Assembly: GCA_003560495.1 (NCBI GenBank)
Contig: PWLM01000046.1
Span: 32,326-96,325, forward strand
Reading direction: 5' to 3'
Length of the DNA: 64,000 nucleotides
Source: Bacillus sp. (in: firmicutes)
GTDB lineage: Bacteria; Bacillota; Bacilli; Bacillales; Salisediminibacteriaceae
The notes beneath the pieces were generated by a model. The model was not told the DNA's origin, ran no database searches, and worked only from the letters and a program-made list of their open reading frames with translations. Below are positions 1-8,918 of this stretch, in pieces. The translations under genes and the position numbers were made by a program. Every line of letters begins with the position of its first letter. Position 1 is the stretch's first letter.

Positions 1-1497
1 TATGACAATAATCGGCAGTCCCATTAGACCTGAAACAACTTCCAGCGGCTCAAGACCGCCGATATTCATAAGAACGAGTGCCATTGACGTAATAATAACG
101 GCTGCCAGAATACGAAGCTTTCTGGAAGGCTCATATTTACTCATATCTTTCGTACTCGTATACGCTGCAATTGTATATGTCGTCGAATCAAGTGTAGTAG
201 TTAAGAAGATCATAGCTACGATAACAAAAACAGCGAGCGCCATTTCCGGAAATGGCAGTGTAGAAAGTATTTCGGGGATGGCCGGCATCGGCCCCTGATT
301 TTCTACGATTTCAACAGCATCGACTTCTCCAGTAATATATCGGTGCACACCGAGCCCTCCAAGCACCCCCGTAGCAGCCCAGGATAAAAGTGTTGGAGCA
401 AGCAGGTATGTCAAAATCATTTCTTTTATCGTTCTCCCCTGGGAAATTTTCGCGGCAAAAACGCTGTGGAGCATTGCCCACGTAGCGCTGTAGGCAAACC
501 AAAATACCGTATTGCGCTGAATATGATCTGCTTCTCCAGCAGCAAGAGCTCCCGTGTAAAGAGAAATGTCGACATAATTATTCAAAAGAAAAGCGACACT
601 GTCCGTGAAATAATTTAAAATAAAGACGCCCGGTCCTGCAATCATAATAAACAGAGCAAAAAGGCCTGCAAGATACATATTAAATTTACTCAGCCGCTTG
701 ATTCCTTTATCAATACCCACATATGCACTGACGGAAAACATCGCCACCCAGACAAGCGTAATAATAATCGTTAATGTAAACGTTACTTCCATGCCGAATA
801 AGGCAGAAAGATTGTGAGTAACAATAGGTGTTCCAAGCCCAAGTGTGACAGCCGCACCGGAGAGAATGCTCACGAGAAAGAGAATGTCCAGCATTTTCCC
901 TCCCAGACCGTCGGTAAACCGGTCACCGAAAATAACACGCGAGGCTTCCGATATCCGCATCAGCGGACGCTTCTTCACATGAAGAATATACGCCATAGCG
1001 GGGGCAATCATAACAAATATAGCAAACACCTGAAAACTCCACATAAACATACTGTAGGAATTCCCCCACATTAATGCTTCCGAGGAGCCCGGCTCCACTC
1101 CGAATGGCGGGCTTGCTGTTACAGACGCCCACTCCACCATGCCGGTACGCATAATCGTGGAACCTACTCCCATCGCAATTAAAATAGACGCATATTCAAA
1201 CAATGTAAAGCGTGGTTTTTCAGCAGGATCCCCAAGCACAACCTGACCATATTTTGAAAATGACAAATACAGGCCGGCTATAACGAGAATAATTGCATAC
1301 CAAAGATACCCCCAGCTGAATACATCGAGTACAGTATCAAAAGTAAAATTCAGGACAGCCAGTGCCTGATTCTCCAAAGCGGCGAGCGGCACACTGCCTG
1401 CGATCATAATGAGGACGGCAGGTATTAAGATGCGGTAATCAATTAATTTCCCCGCCGGCCTGTCTCCCTTCTTACTTTCCAACTTATCACTGCTCAT
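1..1497 (-). CDS. BCCT-family transporter, C-terminus cut by window edge
   Basis: Secondary transporter of the betaine/carnitine/choline family, in the cell membrane, normally Na+-coupled uptake of compatible solutes. The reading frame is open for 499 codons from an ATG with an AGGGGG ribosome site 8 nt upstream and runs off the left edge. It is hydrophobic with about ten visible membrane segments. Family signs are the MGVG stretch in the segment normally reading GMGIG, and KISQGRTIKEM, the counterpart of ARISRGRTIREF. The substrate-binding aromatic box is unusual: the region normally WAWWISWSP reads FAYSATWAM, keeping only the third Trp, and the usual GVSEP-like motif reads GMVEW. Substrate may therefore differ from betaine. 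No gene precedes it in an operon; a long spacer separates it from tyrS. Confidence 0.85.
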   Translation of the reverse strand, partial: MSSDKLESKKGDRPAGKLIDYRILIPAVLIMIAGSVPLAALENQALAVLNFTFDTVLDVFSWGYLWYAIILVIAGLYLSFSKYGQVVLGDPAEKPRFTLFEYASILIAMGVGSTIMRTGMVEWASVTASPPFGVEPGSSEALMWGNSYSMFMWSFQVFAIFVMIAPAMAYILHVKKRPLMRISEASRVIFGDRFTDGLGGKMLDILFLVSILSGAAVTLGLGTPIVTHNLSALFGMEVTFTLTIIITLVWVAMFSVSAYVGIDKGIKRLSKFNMYLAGLFALFIMIAGPGVFILNYFTDSVAFLLNNYVDISLYTGALAAGEADHIQRNTVFWFAYSATWAMLHSVFAAKISQGRTIKEMILTYLLAPTLLSWAATGVLGGLGVHRYITGEVDAVEIVENQGPMPAIPEILSTLPFPEMALAVFVIVAMIFLTTTLDSTTYTIAAYTSTKDMSKYEPSRKLRILAAVIITSMALVLMNIGGLEPLEVVSGLMGLPIIVI

Positions 1498-1855
1498 TCA
1501 TAATTCCCCCTAAAAGCTGGTTCGTTCCCAAGACTTGAAGCCTCGTTTATAAGGGAAATGTTCCAGTTACATCTCATGGCCTATCCTCTATAGTGATACG
1601 CCCTTTCTTATGTATTTCTTCACCCAAGGAAGAGTACGGAACGTTTCCCCGTCCCTATGGGTGTACCCTTTTTTAATAAGTTAACACCTTTTATTCCTAT
1701 TTTTCACGGTTGAATTTATTAACTTATAGGTAAACTGTTATCGATTTTTAAAATCAATGCAGTAATCTGAGTAAAATAATGGATAATGCCAGTCCTTTCA
1801 GGAAGCAGAAGGCACGTACATTCCTCAGCAGTACTTACCAGGCCGGCACGAAATC
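1498..1855. other. Spacer upstream of the BCCT transporter
   Basis: About 360 bases with no convincing ORF. It must hold the transporter promoter and leader, reading leftward. I see AT-rich stretches at 1670-1760 and a GC-richer block at 1620-1665, but no promoter or riboswitch motif I can name. Confidence 0.4.
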
Positions 1856-1876
1856 AAGCCGCCATTAAGGCGGCTT
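1856..1876 (-). terminator. Terminator of tyrS
   Basis: Perfect 8-bp stem AAGCCGCC/GGCGGCTT with a 5-nt loop. It lies downstream of tyrS, with a degenerate repeat end between the gene and the hairpin. Confidence 0.8.
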
Positions 1877-1877
1877 G

Positions 1878-1920
1878 TCATAGTCTTGAATAAGTCTTGT
1901 TCCTGCAATAATTGTTCCAG
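1878..1920 (+). repeat. Left-end remnant of the terminator-associated repeat
   Basis: This 43-nt stretch aligns without gaps to the left end of the large copies at 28365 and 61314, at roughly 30 of 38 positions, sharing for example TAAGTCTTG and AATAATT. As in the full copies it begins right after a terminator hairpin. The rest of the element is absent. Confidence 0.6.
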
Positions 1921-1950
1921 CAATTGATGAAGCGGCAAATTCAAATATTT

Positions 1951-3246
1951 TTAATTAGTTTCTGCGTTATTAGTTTTCCATTTAATAAGAAAGAACTTCT
2001 TTTTCCCGCGGCGGATAATAGTAAACGCACCTTCCAGTTTATCTTCCTCCCCGACCACTTTGTCGAGTTCCTGGCATCTTTCTCCATTAACATAAACTGC
2101 TCCGTTTTTTACATCCTCTCTCGCTTGTCGTTTAGACGTGACAATTTTTGACTCTACAAGAAGATCGACAAGGCTGATTTCCTGCGATGCAGGCGCATAC
2201 GAAGGAACATCTTTAAATCCCTGCAGGACTTCGTCAGCAGTGAGAGATTTGATATCCCCCCGTCCAAAAAGAGCATGGGTAATGTTTTCCGCCTGCTTCA
2301 GAGACTCCTCCCCGTGCACAAAGGAAGTAAGTTCCTGCGCAAGACGGCGCTGTGCGGCTCTTTCATGCGGCCGTTCGGCCAGTTCGGTTTCCAGTGACTC
2401 TATCTCTTCTTTGGAAAGGAACGTAAAATACTTTAGAAACTTGATTACGTCGCTGTCTTCTGTATTCAGAAGAAACTGATAAAACTCGTATGGGGACGTC
2501 TTCTCTGCGTCCAGCCATACAGCGCCCCCTTCCGTTTTGCCGAATTTCTGGCCGTCCGCTTTTGTTACGAGCGGGATAGTGAAACCGAAAGCCGGCTCCC
2601 GTGCTCCTTCTTCCGTCCCGTACATACGGCGGATAAGTTCCAGCCCTGCAGTAATGTTTCCCCACTGATCGCTACCGCCGATCTGAAGTTTAATTCCGTA
2701 TTTTTTATGAAGATAGTAAAAATCCAGTGACTGCAGAATCTGATACGTAAACTCCGTAAATGAAATTCCACTCTGTATACGGGATTCTACGGATTCTTTT
2801 GCAAGCATATAGTTTACGCTGAAATGCTTCCCTGTATCACGCAGAAAATCAATAACTGACATTTCCCCGATCCAGTCATAGTTATTTACGAGAACTGCTG
2901 CATACTCGCCTTCGAAATCCATAAAACGCTCCAGCTGTTCCTTAATTCTGCTGCTGAAGTGTTCTACGACGTTCTGCTCATTTAATGAACGCTCCGCACT
3001 CTTTCCGCTCGGATCACCAATCAGACCGGTCGCTCCTCCTACAAGGGGATAAGGTTTGTGCCCGGCGAGCTGAAAGCGCCGCAGTGTAATAATGGTAAGA
3101 AGATGTCCAATATGCAGACTGTCCCCGGTCGGATCAAAGCCGCAGTAAAGTTTAACAGATTCCTTGTCCATCAAATCTTTCAGTCCATTTTCGTCTGTCA
3201 CCTGGTTAACAAGTCCCCGGTATTTCAATTCTTCCAAAAGTTTCAT
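1951..3246 (-). CDS. tyrS: Tyrosyl-tRNA synthetase
   Basis: Charges tRNA-Tyr with tyrosine in the cytoplasm (class I synthetase). The 431-residue protein has the HIGH signature at residues 45-48, the KMSKS-equivalent KFGKT at 234-238, the tyrosine-site motif QIGGSDQWGN near 188-197, and a C-terminal S4-like RNA-binding domain (about 355-425). Length is close to the usual 420. The start ATG has GGAGG 8 nt upstream. A T-box leader with a UAC specifier lies upstream, so expression should rise when tRNA-Tyr is uncharged. This is the TyrS-type rather than the TyrZ-type enzyme by context, next to the acu and ccpA genes. Confidence 0.97.
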   Translation of the reverse strand: MKLLEELKYRGLVNQVTDENGLKDLMDKESVKLYCGFDPTGDSLHIGHLLTIITLRRFQLAGHKPYPLVGGATGLIGDPSGKSAERSLNEQNVVEHFSSRIKEQLERFMDFEGEYAAVLVNNYDWIGEMSVIDFLRDTGKHFSVNYMLAKESVESRIQSGISFTEFTYQILQSLDFYYLHKKYGIKLQIGGSDQWGNITAGLELIRRMYGTEEGAREPAFGFTIPLVTKADGQKFGKTEGGAVWLDAEKTSPYEFYQFLLNTEDSDVIKFLKYFTFLSKEEIESLETELAERPHERAAQRRLAQELTSFVHGEESLKQAENITHALFGRGDIKSLTADEVLQGFKDVPSYAPASQEISLVDLLVESKIVTSKRQAREDVKNGAVYVNGERCQELDKVVGEEDKLEGAFTIIRRGKKKFFLIKWKTNNAETN

Positions 3247-3452
3247 TCTTTATACCTCCATTTTCAATTGAAAAATTATACATATTTTAAAACGGTTCTA
3301 TCGTAAGTCCCTGTTGTCATAACGGAAAACTGCGCGGTCGATAAAAAGCTTTTCCACTTTCAGAATACAGCTCTGTTATTATCCACATTTTTATCAGGAA
3401 AACTTCACTGCAGACTTACGTAAAGAGGACTGATTCTTTAACAAAGCCCACT

Positions 3453-3695
3453 AAAAAAGCCCCCTGTCGTTGGACAAGGGACGATTATTACCGTGGTACC
3501 ACCCAGTTTTGAGAAAAAAATTTCTCCGCTCTGCCGTTTAACGCCCGGAACGCGCCTTTCATTTCTGAAAGGAAGCTCAAAGACCGTAATTCACTGACAC
3601 CTCTGTACTGGTTCGCATCAACCACCAGCTTTCTGCAACAGGGAAGTATACAGCTACTTTATCTTTTCATCGCTGAATGCTATTTATCTTTATTA
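3453..3695 (-). promoter_or_regulatory. Tyrosine-specific T-box leader of tyrS
   Basis: Read on the minus strand, the leader has a long Stem I region, the specifier codon UAC at 3588-3586 in the typical GAA-U-UAC-G...UUGAGC setting, and the T-box core GGGTGGTACCACGG at 3504-3491. An 8-bp terminator hairpin (3480-3461) follows, with a C(T)6 tail. The known mechanism is that uncharged tRNA-Tyr pairs with the specifier and the T-box bulge, favouring the antiterminator. About 200 nt separate the terminator from the tyrS start. Confidence 0.92.
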
Positions 3696-3725
3696 TTTCT
3701 ATCACAAAAAATGTTTTTCTGTCAA
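3696..3725 (-). promoter_or_regulatory. Promoter of the tyrS T-box transcript
   Basis: Consensus -35 TTGACA at 3725-3720 and -10 TAGAAA at 3701-3696, 18 nt apart, placed just upstream of the T-box leader. Confidence 0.7.
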
Positions 3726-3760
3726 GATTACCTTCCCTTTACTTTCCTTCACTGCTTATA

Positions 3761-3769
3761 TGTTATAAT
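3761..3769 (+). promoter_or_regulatory. Extended -10 promoter of the PBP gene
   Basis: TGT followed by a perfect TATAAT, an extended -10 for sigma-A; no good -35 is visible. It is 37 nt ahead of the PBP start and diverges from the tyrS promoter. Confidence 0.6.
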
Positions 3770-3805
3770 ATAGGGTGATATTGCTATAATTAAGGGGGTT
3801 TCCAT

Positions 3806-6800
3806 GTGAGTAAAGGGTCATCTTCATGGAAGAATATATTTCATAAGGAAGGAACATCTGGAGTCACGAAAGGATTTCGTGTTACATCTGCAGTTGTCTG
3901 GAATCTGGTGCTGGTTATATTTGTAATCGGGCTTATCGGTGTGGCGTTTGCAGGCGGAGCCGGGGCAGGCTATTTTGCCTCGCTCGTTCAGGATGAACCG
4001 ATACGCGATTATGAAGAACTACACACCGAAATTTATGATTTTGAAGAAGCTTCGGAAGTTTATTTTGCAGACAATGAATACTTAGGAGATCTCGTTGCTC
4101 CTTTGGAACGCCGGGAAGTTTCGCTGGACGAAGTCTCGGATAATCTTATTAACGCTATTATTGCAACAGAAGACGAATACTTTTTTGAACATGAAGGAAT
4201 TGTGCCGAAAGCACTGATGCGGGCAGTGATGCAGGACTTCTCCAACGCAGCAACGCAGACTGGAGGAAGTACGCTCACACAGCAGCTTGTAAAAAACCAG
4301 GTACTTTCCAGTGAAGTTACCCACGATAGAAAAGCCGTAGAAATTCTACTCGCCATGCGTGTTGAACGATTCATGGATAAAGAAGATATTCTGGAAGCCT
4401 ACCTGAACGTAGTACCTTTTGGACGTAATGCTTCCGGTGTTCAGATCGCCGGTGCCCAGGCCGCTGCCGAAGGAATTTTTGACACGGAGGTATCTGAATT
4501 AACTATCCCTCAATCGGCATTTATTGCAGGACTTCCGCAGAGCCCCTTCGCCTATACGCCATTTACAAACGATGCAGAGCAGAAGGAATCAATCGAAGCC
4601 GGCACCAATCGTATGGGCACAGTATTACGCCGTATGAAAGACAGCGGCTATATCGATGAGGAACAATATGAAGAAGCGCTGAACTATGATATTCGCCAAG
4701 ACTTCGCAGAACCTCAGCCTTCCAGTCTGGACGAATACCCTTATATAGTAGACGCTGCCCGGGAAAAAGCCCACGGAATCATCATGAACCACTTGATGGA
4801 GGAAGACGATGTAGTACTTGAAGAAATTGAAGATGAAGACTACCGTGCCCTCGTGAGAAGCCGATATAATGAGGCCGCAGAGGAAGAACTCCAGCAGGGT
4901 GGATTCGAAATTCATACGACTATCCATAAAGATATTTACGATGCACAGCAGGAAGCAGTTGAAAACTTTGACCACTTCGCTCCAAACCAGACTGCCATGA
5001 TCGAAGTTGGCGAAGAAGGGGAAGAAGAAGAAGTAGAAATGGAATTTATGGAACAGACCGGTGCGGTCATGATCGACAATCGTACAGGTGGTATTATCAG
5101 TTTTGTCGCCGGCCGCGATTATGAGGAAAGCAATTTCAACCGTGCCACAGGTAACATGCGCCGCCACACTGGTTCTACAATGAAATCCCTGCTCACCTAC
5201 GCTGTAGGTTTCGAAACGGGATCACTTCAGCCGGGGTACATTACGGCAGACATTCCTTACGACTACGAAGCCGATGAATTCGATGAGGACCCGGCCAACG
5301 AAGTGTCCAACTTTGATAACAGCCATTCAGGTCTTATTACAGTGCGCGAAGCACTTTCCCGTTCGAGAAACGTACCTGCGGTAAGAGAAATGAGCTTTAT
5401 TGATCACGACACAGCAAGAGAGGCACTTATCAATTATGGATTTGAGCCTTATATGGGTGGAGATGAAGGTATCCCTTACCAGTCTACAGCTCTTGGAACA
5501 CTCGGAATGAACGTAGAAGCTAACACAAGTGCTTTTTCCACCTTCGGTAATGACGGAAAGCGAAAAGAATCCTACATGGTGGAGCGTATTGTAGATTCCA
5601 ACGGCGAGACTATTTTCGAAGAGAACGCGGAAGATGAAATAGAGATTCTTTCGGAAGAAACAAATTACTTGATGATTGACGTTATGCGGGACGTAATGGA
5701 ATCCGGTCTTGGTACCGCTCCACAGCTCCCTGGATTTCTTGACTTCGAATCAGATCTTGCCGGGAAAACCGGTACAAGTAACGAAACGCGGGACGCCTGG
5801 TTTGTCGGTCTTAACCCGAATGTTACGATGGGAATATGGGTAGGTTATGATACAGAACAGATTCCTGTACCGCAGGAACATGACGGCATCTCCTACGGTC
5901 CACGAACCCAGATGCTCTGGGCAGAACTCGCTAACGCAGCCTACGACGTGAACGATACGCTGATGGCACCGGAAGAAGAGTTCCAGCAGCCGGATGGAGT
6001 AGTAGAAGAAGAAGTGTGCGGGGTCTCCGGAATGGCACCAACTGAACGATGTGAAGATGCCGGACTGGTAACAACAGACCTCTTCAATGAAGAATTCGCA
6101 CCTTCAGAAGACGGTGATGATGATATGATCGATTACGTGCAGATTGATGGAGACAATTACCTTGCTCTTGACAGCACACCTTCTGAGTTTACACGAAGTG
6201 GTGTAGCGATGCTGGATGAACGATTTGACTTTTCATCAGATGACCTTTCTGAGTACCTTCCTTCTGATTGGGATGATCTTGCTTCAGCCAGTGAAGAAGC
6301 TCCGGACAACGGCCGCACACCAAGTACTATGCCGGACATTGACAGCGGCTCCTCTTCCATCTCATGGGATGCCCATCCGGATGAAGAAGTGATTGGCTAC
6401 CGGGTATACCACGCTTCCAGTGAAGGCGGAAGCTTTTCTGAAGTAGAAAGTGTACGCTGGGATGAAGATTTTTCTTACTCCGGCAGTTCGGGAGCCTATC
6501 GTGTAACAGCAGTGGACGTTGCCGGCCGGGAATCGAGTCCGAGTAATTCTGTAACCGTTGGATCAGGCTCTACCGACAGCGACGACGATGAGTCTGATGA
6601 AAATACAGGAAGTAATGATGAAGATACAACCGATAATACTTCCAATAACTATGATGAAAACGACAACAGTGCAGCAACAGACGATGAATCCAATGATAAC
6701 AATTCGGACAACAATAACGGTTCGAACGATAATGCAGAAAACAACAACCAGGAAAATAATGCCGGGACTGATAACACCCCGGCAGACACTGGTTCAAACA

Positions 6801-7402
6801 ATGACAGCTCCAACAACAACTCCGGCAATGACGCCGGCGGTAACAATAATGCCGGGGGCAATAACAACAACTCCGGCAATGACGCCGGCGGTAACAATAA
6901 TGCCGGGGGCAATAACAACAACTCCGGTAATGAGGCCGGCAGCAACAATGCCGGGGGCAATAACAACAACTCCGGCAATGACGCCGGCGGTAATAATGCC
7001 GGGGGCAATAACAACAACTCCGGCAATGACGCCGGCGGTAACAATGCCGGGGGCAATAACAACAACTCCGGCAATGACGCCGGCAGTAACAATGCCGATA
7101 GCACTAACAACAACTCCGGCAATGACGCCGGCAGCAACAATGCCGGGGGCAATAACAACAACTCCGGCAATGACGCCGGCAGCAACAATGCCGATAGCAC
7201 TAACAACAACTCCGGCAATGACGCCGGCGGCAGTAACAATGCCGATAGCACTAACAACAACTCCGGCAACGAGGCCGACGGCAATAATGCCAGTAGCAGT
7301 AACAACAACTCCGGCAATGAGGCCGACGGCAACAATTCCAACAATAACTCCGACAATACTTCTACCAATAACTCCAATAATAACTCCAACAACAACGAAT
7401 AA
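3806..7402 (+). CDS. ponA: Class A penicillin-binding protein (PBP1-type) with long Asn/Gly repeat tail
   Basis: Bifunctional peptidoglycan glycosyltransferase/transpeptidase anchored in the membrane. In order: a short cytoplasmic stretch, one membrane segment (about 30-58), a GT51 domain with catalytic ATEDEYFFEHEG (Glu122) and GGSTLTQQ (153-160), then a transpeptidase domain with STMK (Ser457), SRN (520-522) and KTGT (654-657). A fibronectin type III-like domain follows (about 848-918), then an acidic Asn/Asp/Ser tail. The last 200 residues hold 11 copies of a 16-17-residue NNNSGNDAGGNNAGG-type unit. At 1198 residues it is much longer than B. subtilis PonA (about 914). The start is GTG with AAGGGGG 8 nt upstream; the overlapping ATG at 3804 stops at once. 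It is monocistronic, with its own terminator. The very acidic composition fits a salt-adapted extracytoplasmic protein. Confidence 0.93.
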   Translation: MSKGSSSWKNIFHKEGTSGVTKGFRVTSAVVWNLVLVIFVIGLIGVAFAGGAGAGYFASLVQDEPIRDYEELHTEIYDFEEASEVYFADNEYLGDLVAPLERREVSLDEVSDNLINAIIATEDEYFFEHEGIVPKALMRAVMQDFSNAATQTGGSTLTQQLVKNQVLSSEVTHDRKAVEILLAMRVERFMDKEDILEAYLNVVPFGRNASGVQIAGAQAAAEGIFDTEVSELTIPQSAFIAGLPQSPFAYTPFTNDAEQKESIEAGTNRMGTVLRRMKDSGYIDEEQYEEALNYDIRQDFAEPQPSSLDEYPYIVDAAREKAHGIIMNHLMEEDDVVLEEIEDEDYRALVRSRYNEAAEEELQQGGFEIHTTIHKDIYDAQQEAVENFDHFAPNQTAMIEVGEEGEEEEVEMEFMEQTGAVMIDNRTGGIISFVAGRDYEESNFNRATGNMRRHTGSTMKSLLTYAVGFETGSLQPGYITADIPYDYEADEFDEDPANEVSNFDNSHSGLITVREALSRSRNVPAVREMSFIDHDTAREALINYGFEPYMGGDEGIPYQSTALGTLGMNVEANTSAFSTFGNDGKRKESYMVERIVDSNGETIFEENAEDEIEILSEETNYLMIDVMRDVMESGLGTAPQLPGFLDFESDLAGKTGTSNETRDAWFVGLNPNVTMGIWVGYDTEQIPVPQEHDGISYGPRTQMLWAELANAAYDVNDTLMAPEEEFQQPDGVVEEEVCGVSGMAPTERCEDAGLVTTDLFNEEFAPSEDGDDDMIDYVQIDGDNYLALDSTPSEFTRSGVAMLDERFDFSSDDLSEYLPSDWDDLASASEEAPDNGRTPSTMPDIDSGSSSISWDAHPDEEVIGYRVYHASSEGGSFSEVESVRWDEDFSYSGSSGAYRVTAVDVAGRESSPSNSVTVGSGSTDSDDDESDENTGSNDEDTTDNTSNNYDENDNSAATDDESNDNNSDNNNGSNDNAENNNQENNAGTDNTPADTGSNNDSSNNNSGNDAGGNNNAGGNNNNSGNDAGGNNNAGGNNNNSGNEAGSNNAGGNNNNSGNDAGGNNAGGNNNNSGNDAGGNNAGGNNNNSGNDAGSNNADSTNNNSGNDAGSNNAGGNNNNSGNDAGSNNADSTNNNSGNDAGGSNNADSTNNNSGNEADGNNASSSNNNSGNEADGNNSNNNSDNTSTNNSNNNSNNNE
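6808..7330 (+). repeat. Tandem 48-51-nt coding repeat in the PBP tail
   Basis: Eleven tandem units of 48 nt (some 51) encode NNNSGN(D/E)AGGNNAGGN variants. Units differ mainly in the second half (NNAGG or NNADST), in an interspersed order that suggests unequal crossing-over. Copy number is likely to vary between strains. Confidence 0.85.
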
Positions 7403-7406
7403 ATTT

Positions 7407-7450
7407 AAAGCAGTTCCCCCGGTCTTCCACCTCAGGGGAACTGCTTTTTT
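7407..7450 (+). terminator. Terminator of the PBP gene
   Basis: A 13-bp stem AAAGCAGTTCCCC/GGGGAACTGCTTT followed by T-rich sequence, immediately after the stop codon. Confidence 0.9.
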
Positions 7451-7581
7451 ATATTCTATAAAAAGAAGCTTCTCTGCAAAACCGGCAGATCCAAGGGCAG
7501 CACGCAATACACTTTAATATTTACACCTGTTTGTGCAGACAAGTTTTATCAATAAACTCCCTCCCTTGCCATTATTTCTGC

Positions 7582-7608
7582 AGAATGGATAGGAGCGTAT
7601 TCCATTCT
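7582..7608. promoter_or_regulatory. Inverted repeat upstream of acuA, possible operator
   Basis: Perfect 8-nt arms AGAATGGA and TCCATTCT separated by 11 nt. The repeat covers the -35 area of a likely acuA promoter whose -10 would be TATATT at 7613-7618. It does not match the cre consensus for CcpA. It could be a regulator site or an mRNA stem; function unknown. Confidence 0.4.
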
Positions 7609-7650
7609 ATGGTATATTAGACATATCAATGTGGGAAAGTGGGGATGGCT

Positions 7651-8286
7651 TTGAAACATAAAAAAACGTTTCATTCGATCGAACACACCGGCAGGGACGG
7701 CAGAAAATTCACAATTGCCGGGCCTTTATCTACAGAAACTATTGAAAGCGCTGCCTTTGATGAGGGGTTGAAAGCGTTCCGTACTCCTGAGAAGCAGCAT
7801 GAAGCACTCGTTAATGTAGCAAAACTTGAAGAAAGCCGGATCATCGCAGCTATGGAAGATAACACGATTGTCGGCTACGCTGTCTACCTTTATCCGGATG
7901 AAGTGGAGAGATGGTCACAGTACCGTTTTGACAATTTGATTGAACTCGGAGCTATCGAAGTTTCCAGAGATTTCCGAGGTCATTCACTGGCGAAAGAGAT
8001 TCTTAAAGTTTCAATGATGGATGAATCGGTGGAGGATTACATTATTATTACTACAGAATACTACTGGCACTGGGATTTGCGGAGCACTGGACTGTCAATC
8101 TGGGAATACCGTGATATTATGGAAAAAGTTATGAATTCCGGCGGGCTGATATGGTACGCTACAGATGACCCCGAAATCAGTTCTCACCCTGCCAATTGTC
8201 TCATGGCCAGAATAGGCAGCCGTGTTTCCAATGAGTCGGTGCATGAATTTGACAGGGTTCGTTTTCGCAACCGCTACATGATTTAA
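7651..8286 (+). CDS. acuA: AcuA, protein N-acetyltransferase (GNAT)
   Basis: Acetylates, and thereby inactivates, acetyl-CoA synthetase AcsA in B. subtilis. About 211 residues, near the usual 210. The protein aligns with AcuA throughout, for example the ELGAIEVSRDFRGHSLA acetyl-CoA loop and the C-terminal NCLMARIGSRVS block. I place the start at TTG 7651 (MKHKKTFHS), which aligns with B. subtilis AcuA (recalled as MEHHKTYHS) and has GGGG 6 nt upstream. ATG 7645 and GTG 7639 are in-frame alternatives. It leads acuABC, which is tightly packed. The partner acsA, adjacent in B. subtilis, is not in this window. Confidence 0.92.
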   Translation: MKHKKTFHSIEHTGRDGRKFTIAGPLSTETIESAAFDEGLKAFRTPEKQHEALVNVAKLEESRIIAAMEDNTIVGYAVYLYPDEVERWSQYRFDNLIELGAIEVSRDFRGHSLAKEILKVSMMDESVEDYIIITTEYYWHWDLRSTGLSIWEYRDIMEKVMNSGGLIWYATDDPEISSHPANCLMARIGSRVSNESVHEFDRVRFRNRYMI

Positions 8287-8311
8287 TAACATGAAAAGAG
8301 GTGCTTACCGT

Positions 8312-8917
8312 ATGCGTGTGGAGGAAGTAATGCAGCGTGATATTATATCCATCGTACCAACAGATACTGTCGGTCACGCCGTATCTTTAATGCTTGAAAA
8401 CAAAGTCCGGCATCTGCCGGTCGTTTCAATTGAAACAGAAGAATTAACCGGCATAGTATCCAACAGAGATCTACGGGCCCTGGATCCTCAGATCATAATT
8501 CAAGAAGTAATGATAGAAAACGTACATACAGCTTTTCCCGGGGACTTCGTGGAGGAAGCTGCCTATATGATGCTTGAAAACAAAATTCACTGTCTTCCGG
8601 TAATGGACGAAGATAACGTAATCGGTATGCTGACAGATACTGACCTCCTTCGTACACTCGTAAAATTAACAGGCTCTGACCGCCCGACATCCCGGGTGGA
8701 AGTCGACGTACCTGATGAAAGCGGGCAGCTCTCCCAGCTGACAACTATAGCAAAGGACTATAAAATGAATATTCAAAGTATTTTTGCTATTCCTTCTGAA
8801 CAGGATCGTATGCGTATTGTCATGAGAATGCAGACAATCAACCCCCACTCTTTCGTACAGGAACTTAAACATCAAGGCTACGTACTAATCTGGCCGAAAG
8901 AACCGGAGATGAGATAA
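8312..8917 (+). CDS. acuB: AcuB, CBS-ACT domain protein
   Basis: Accessory protein of the acuABC operon with two CBS domains (about 1-135, with EVMQRDIISI and the paired LMLENKVRHLPV/MMLENKIHCLPV repeats) and a C-terminal ACT domain (about 140-200). CBS pairs bind adenine nucleotides and ACT domains small ligands, so a regulatory role is likely; its exact biochemical function is not established. About 201 residues. The start is set at the ATG 8 nt after AGAGGTG; an earlier in-frame ATG at 8291 lacks a ribosome site. Confidence 0.92.
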   Translation: MRVEEVMQRDIISIVPTDTVGHAVSLMLENKVRHLPVVSIETEELTGIVSNRDLRALDPQIIIQEVMIENVHTAFPGDFVEEAAYMMLENKIHCLPVMDEDNVIGMLTDTDLLRTLVKLTGSDRPTSRVEVDVPDESGQLSQLTTIAKDYKMNIQSIFAIPSEQDRMRIVMRMQTINPHSFVQELKHQGYVLIWPKEPEMR

Positions 8918-8918
8918 T

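Noticed and set aside
4625-5167. 180-codon leftward frame inside the PBP gene
   Set aside because: Antisense shadow of the transglycosylase/transpeptidase coding region, with no start signals.
6808-7330. CRISPR-like array
   Set aside because: Repeats are contiguous and coding, with no unique spacers and no cas genes.
6558-7517. Long open frames on both strands over the PBP tail
   Set aside because: They are the other frames of the low-complexity tandem repeat and only show Thr/Pro, Leu/Pro or Val/Ile repeats; no ribosome sites.
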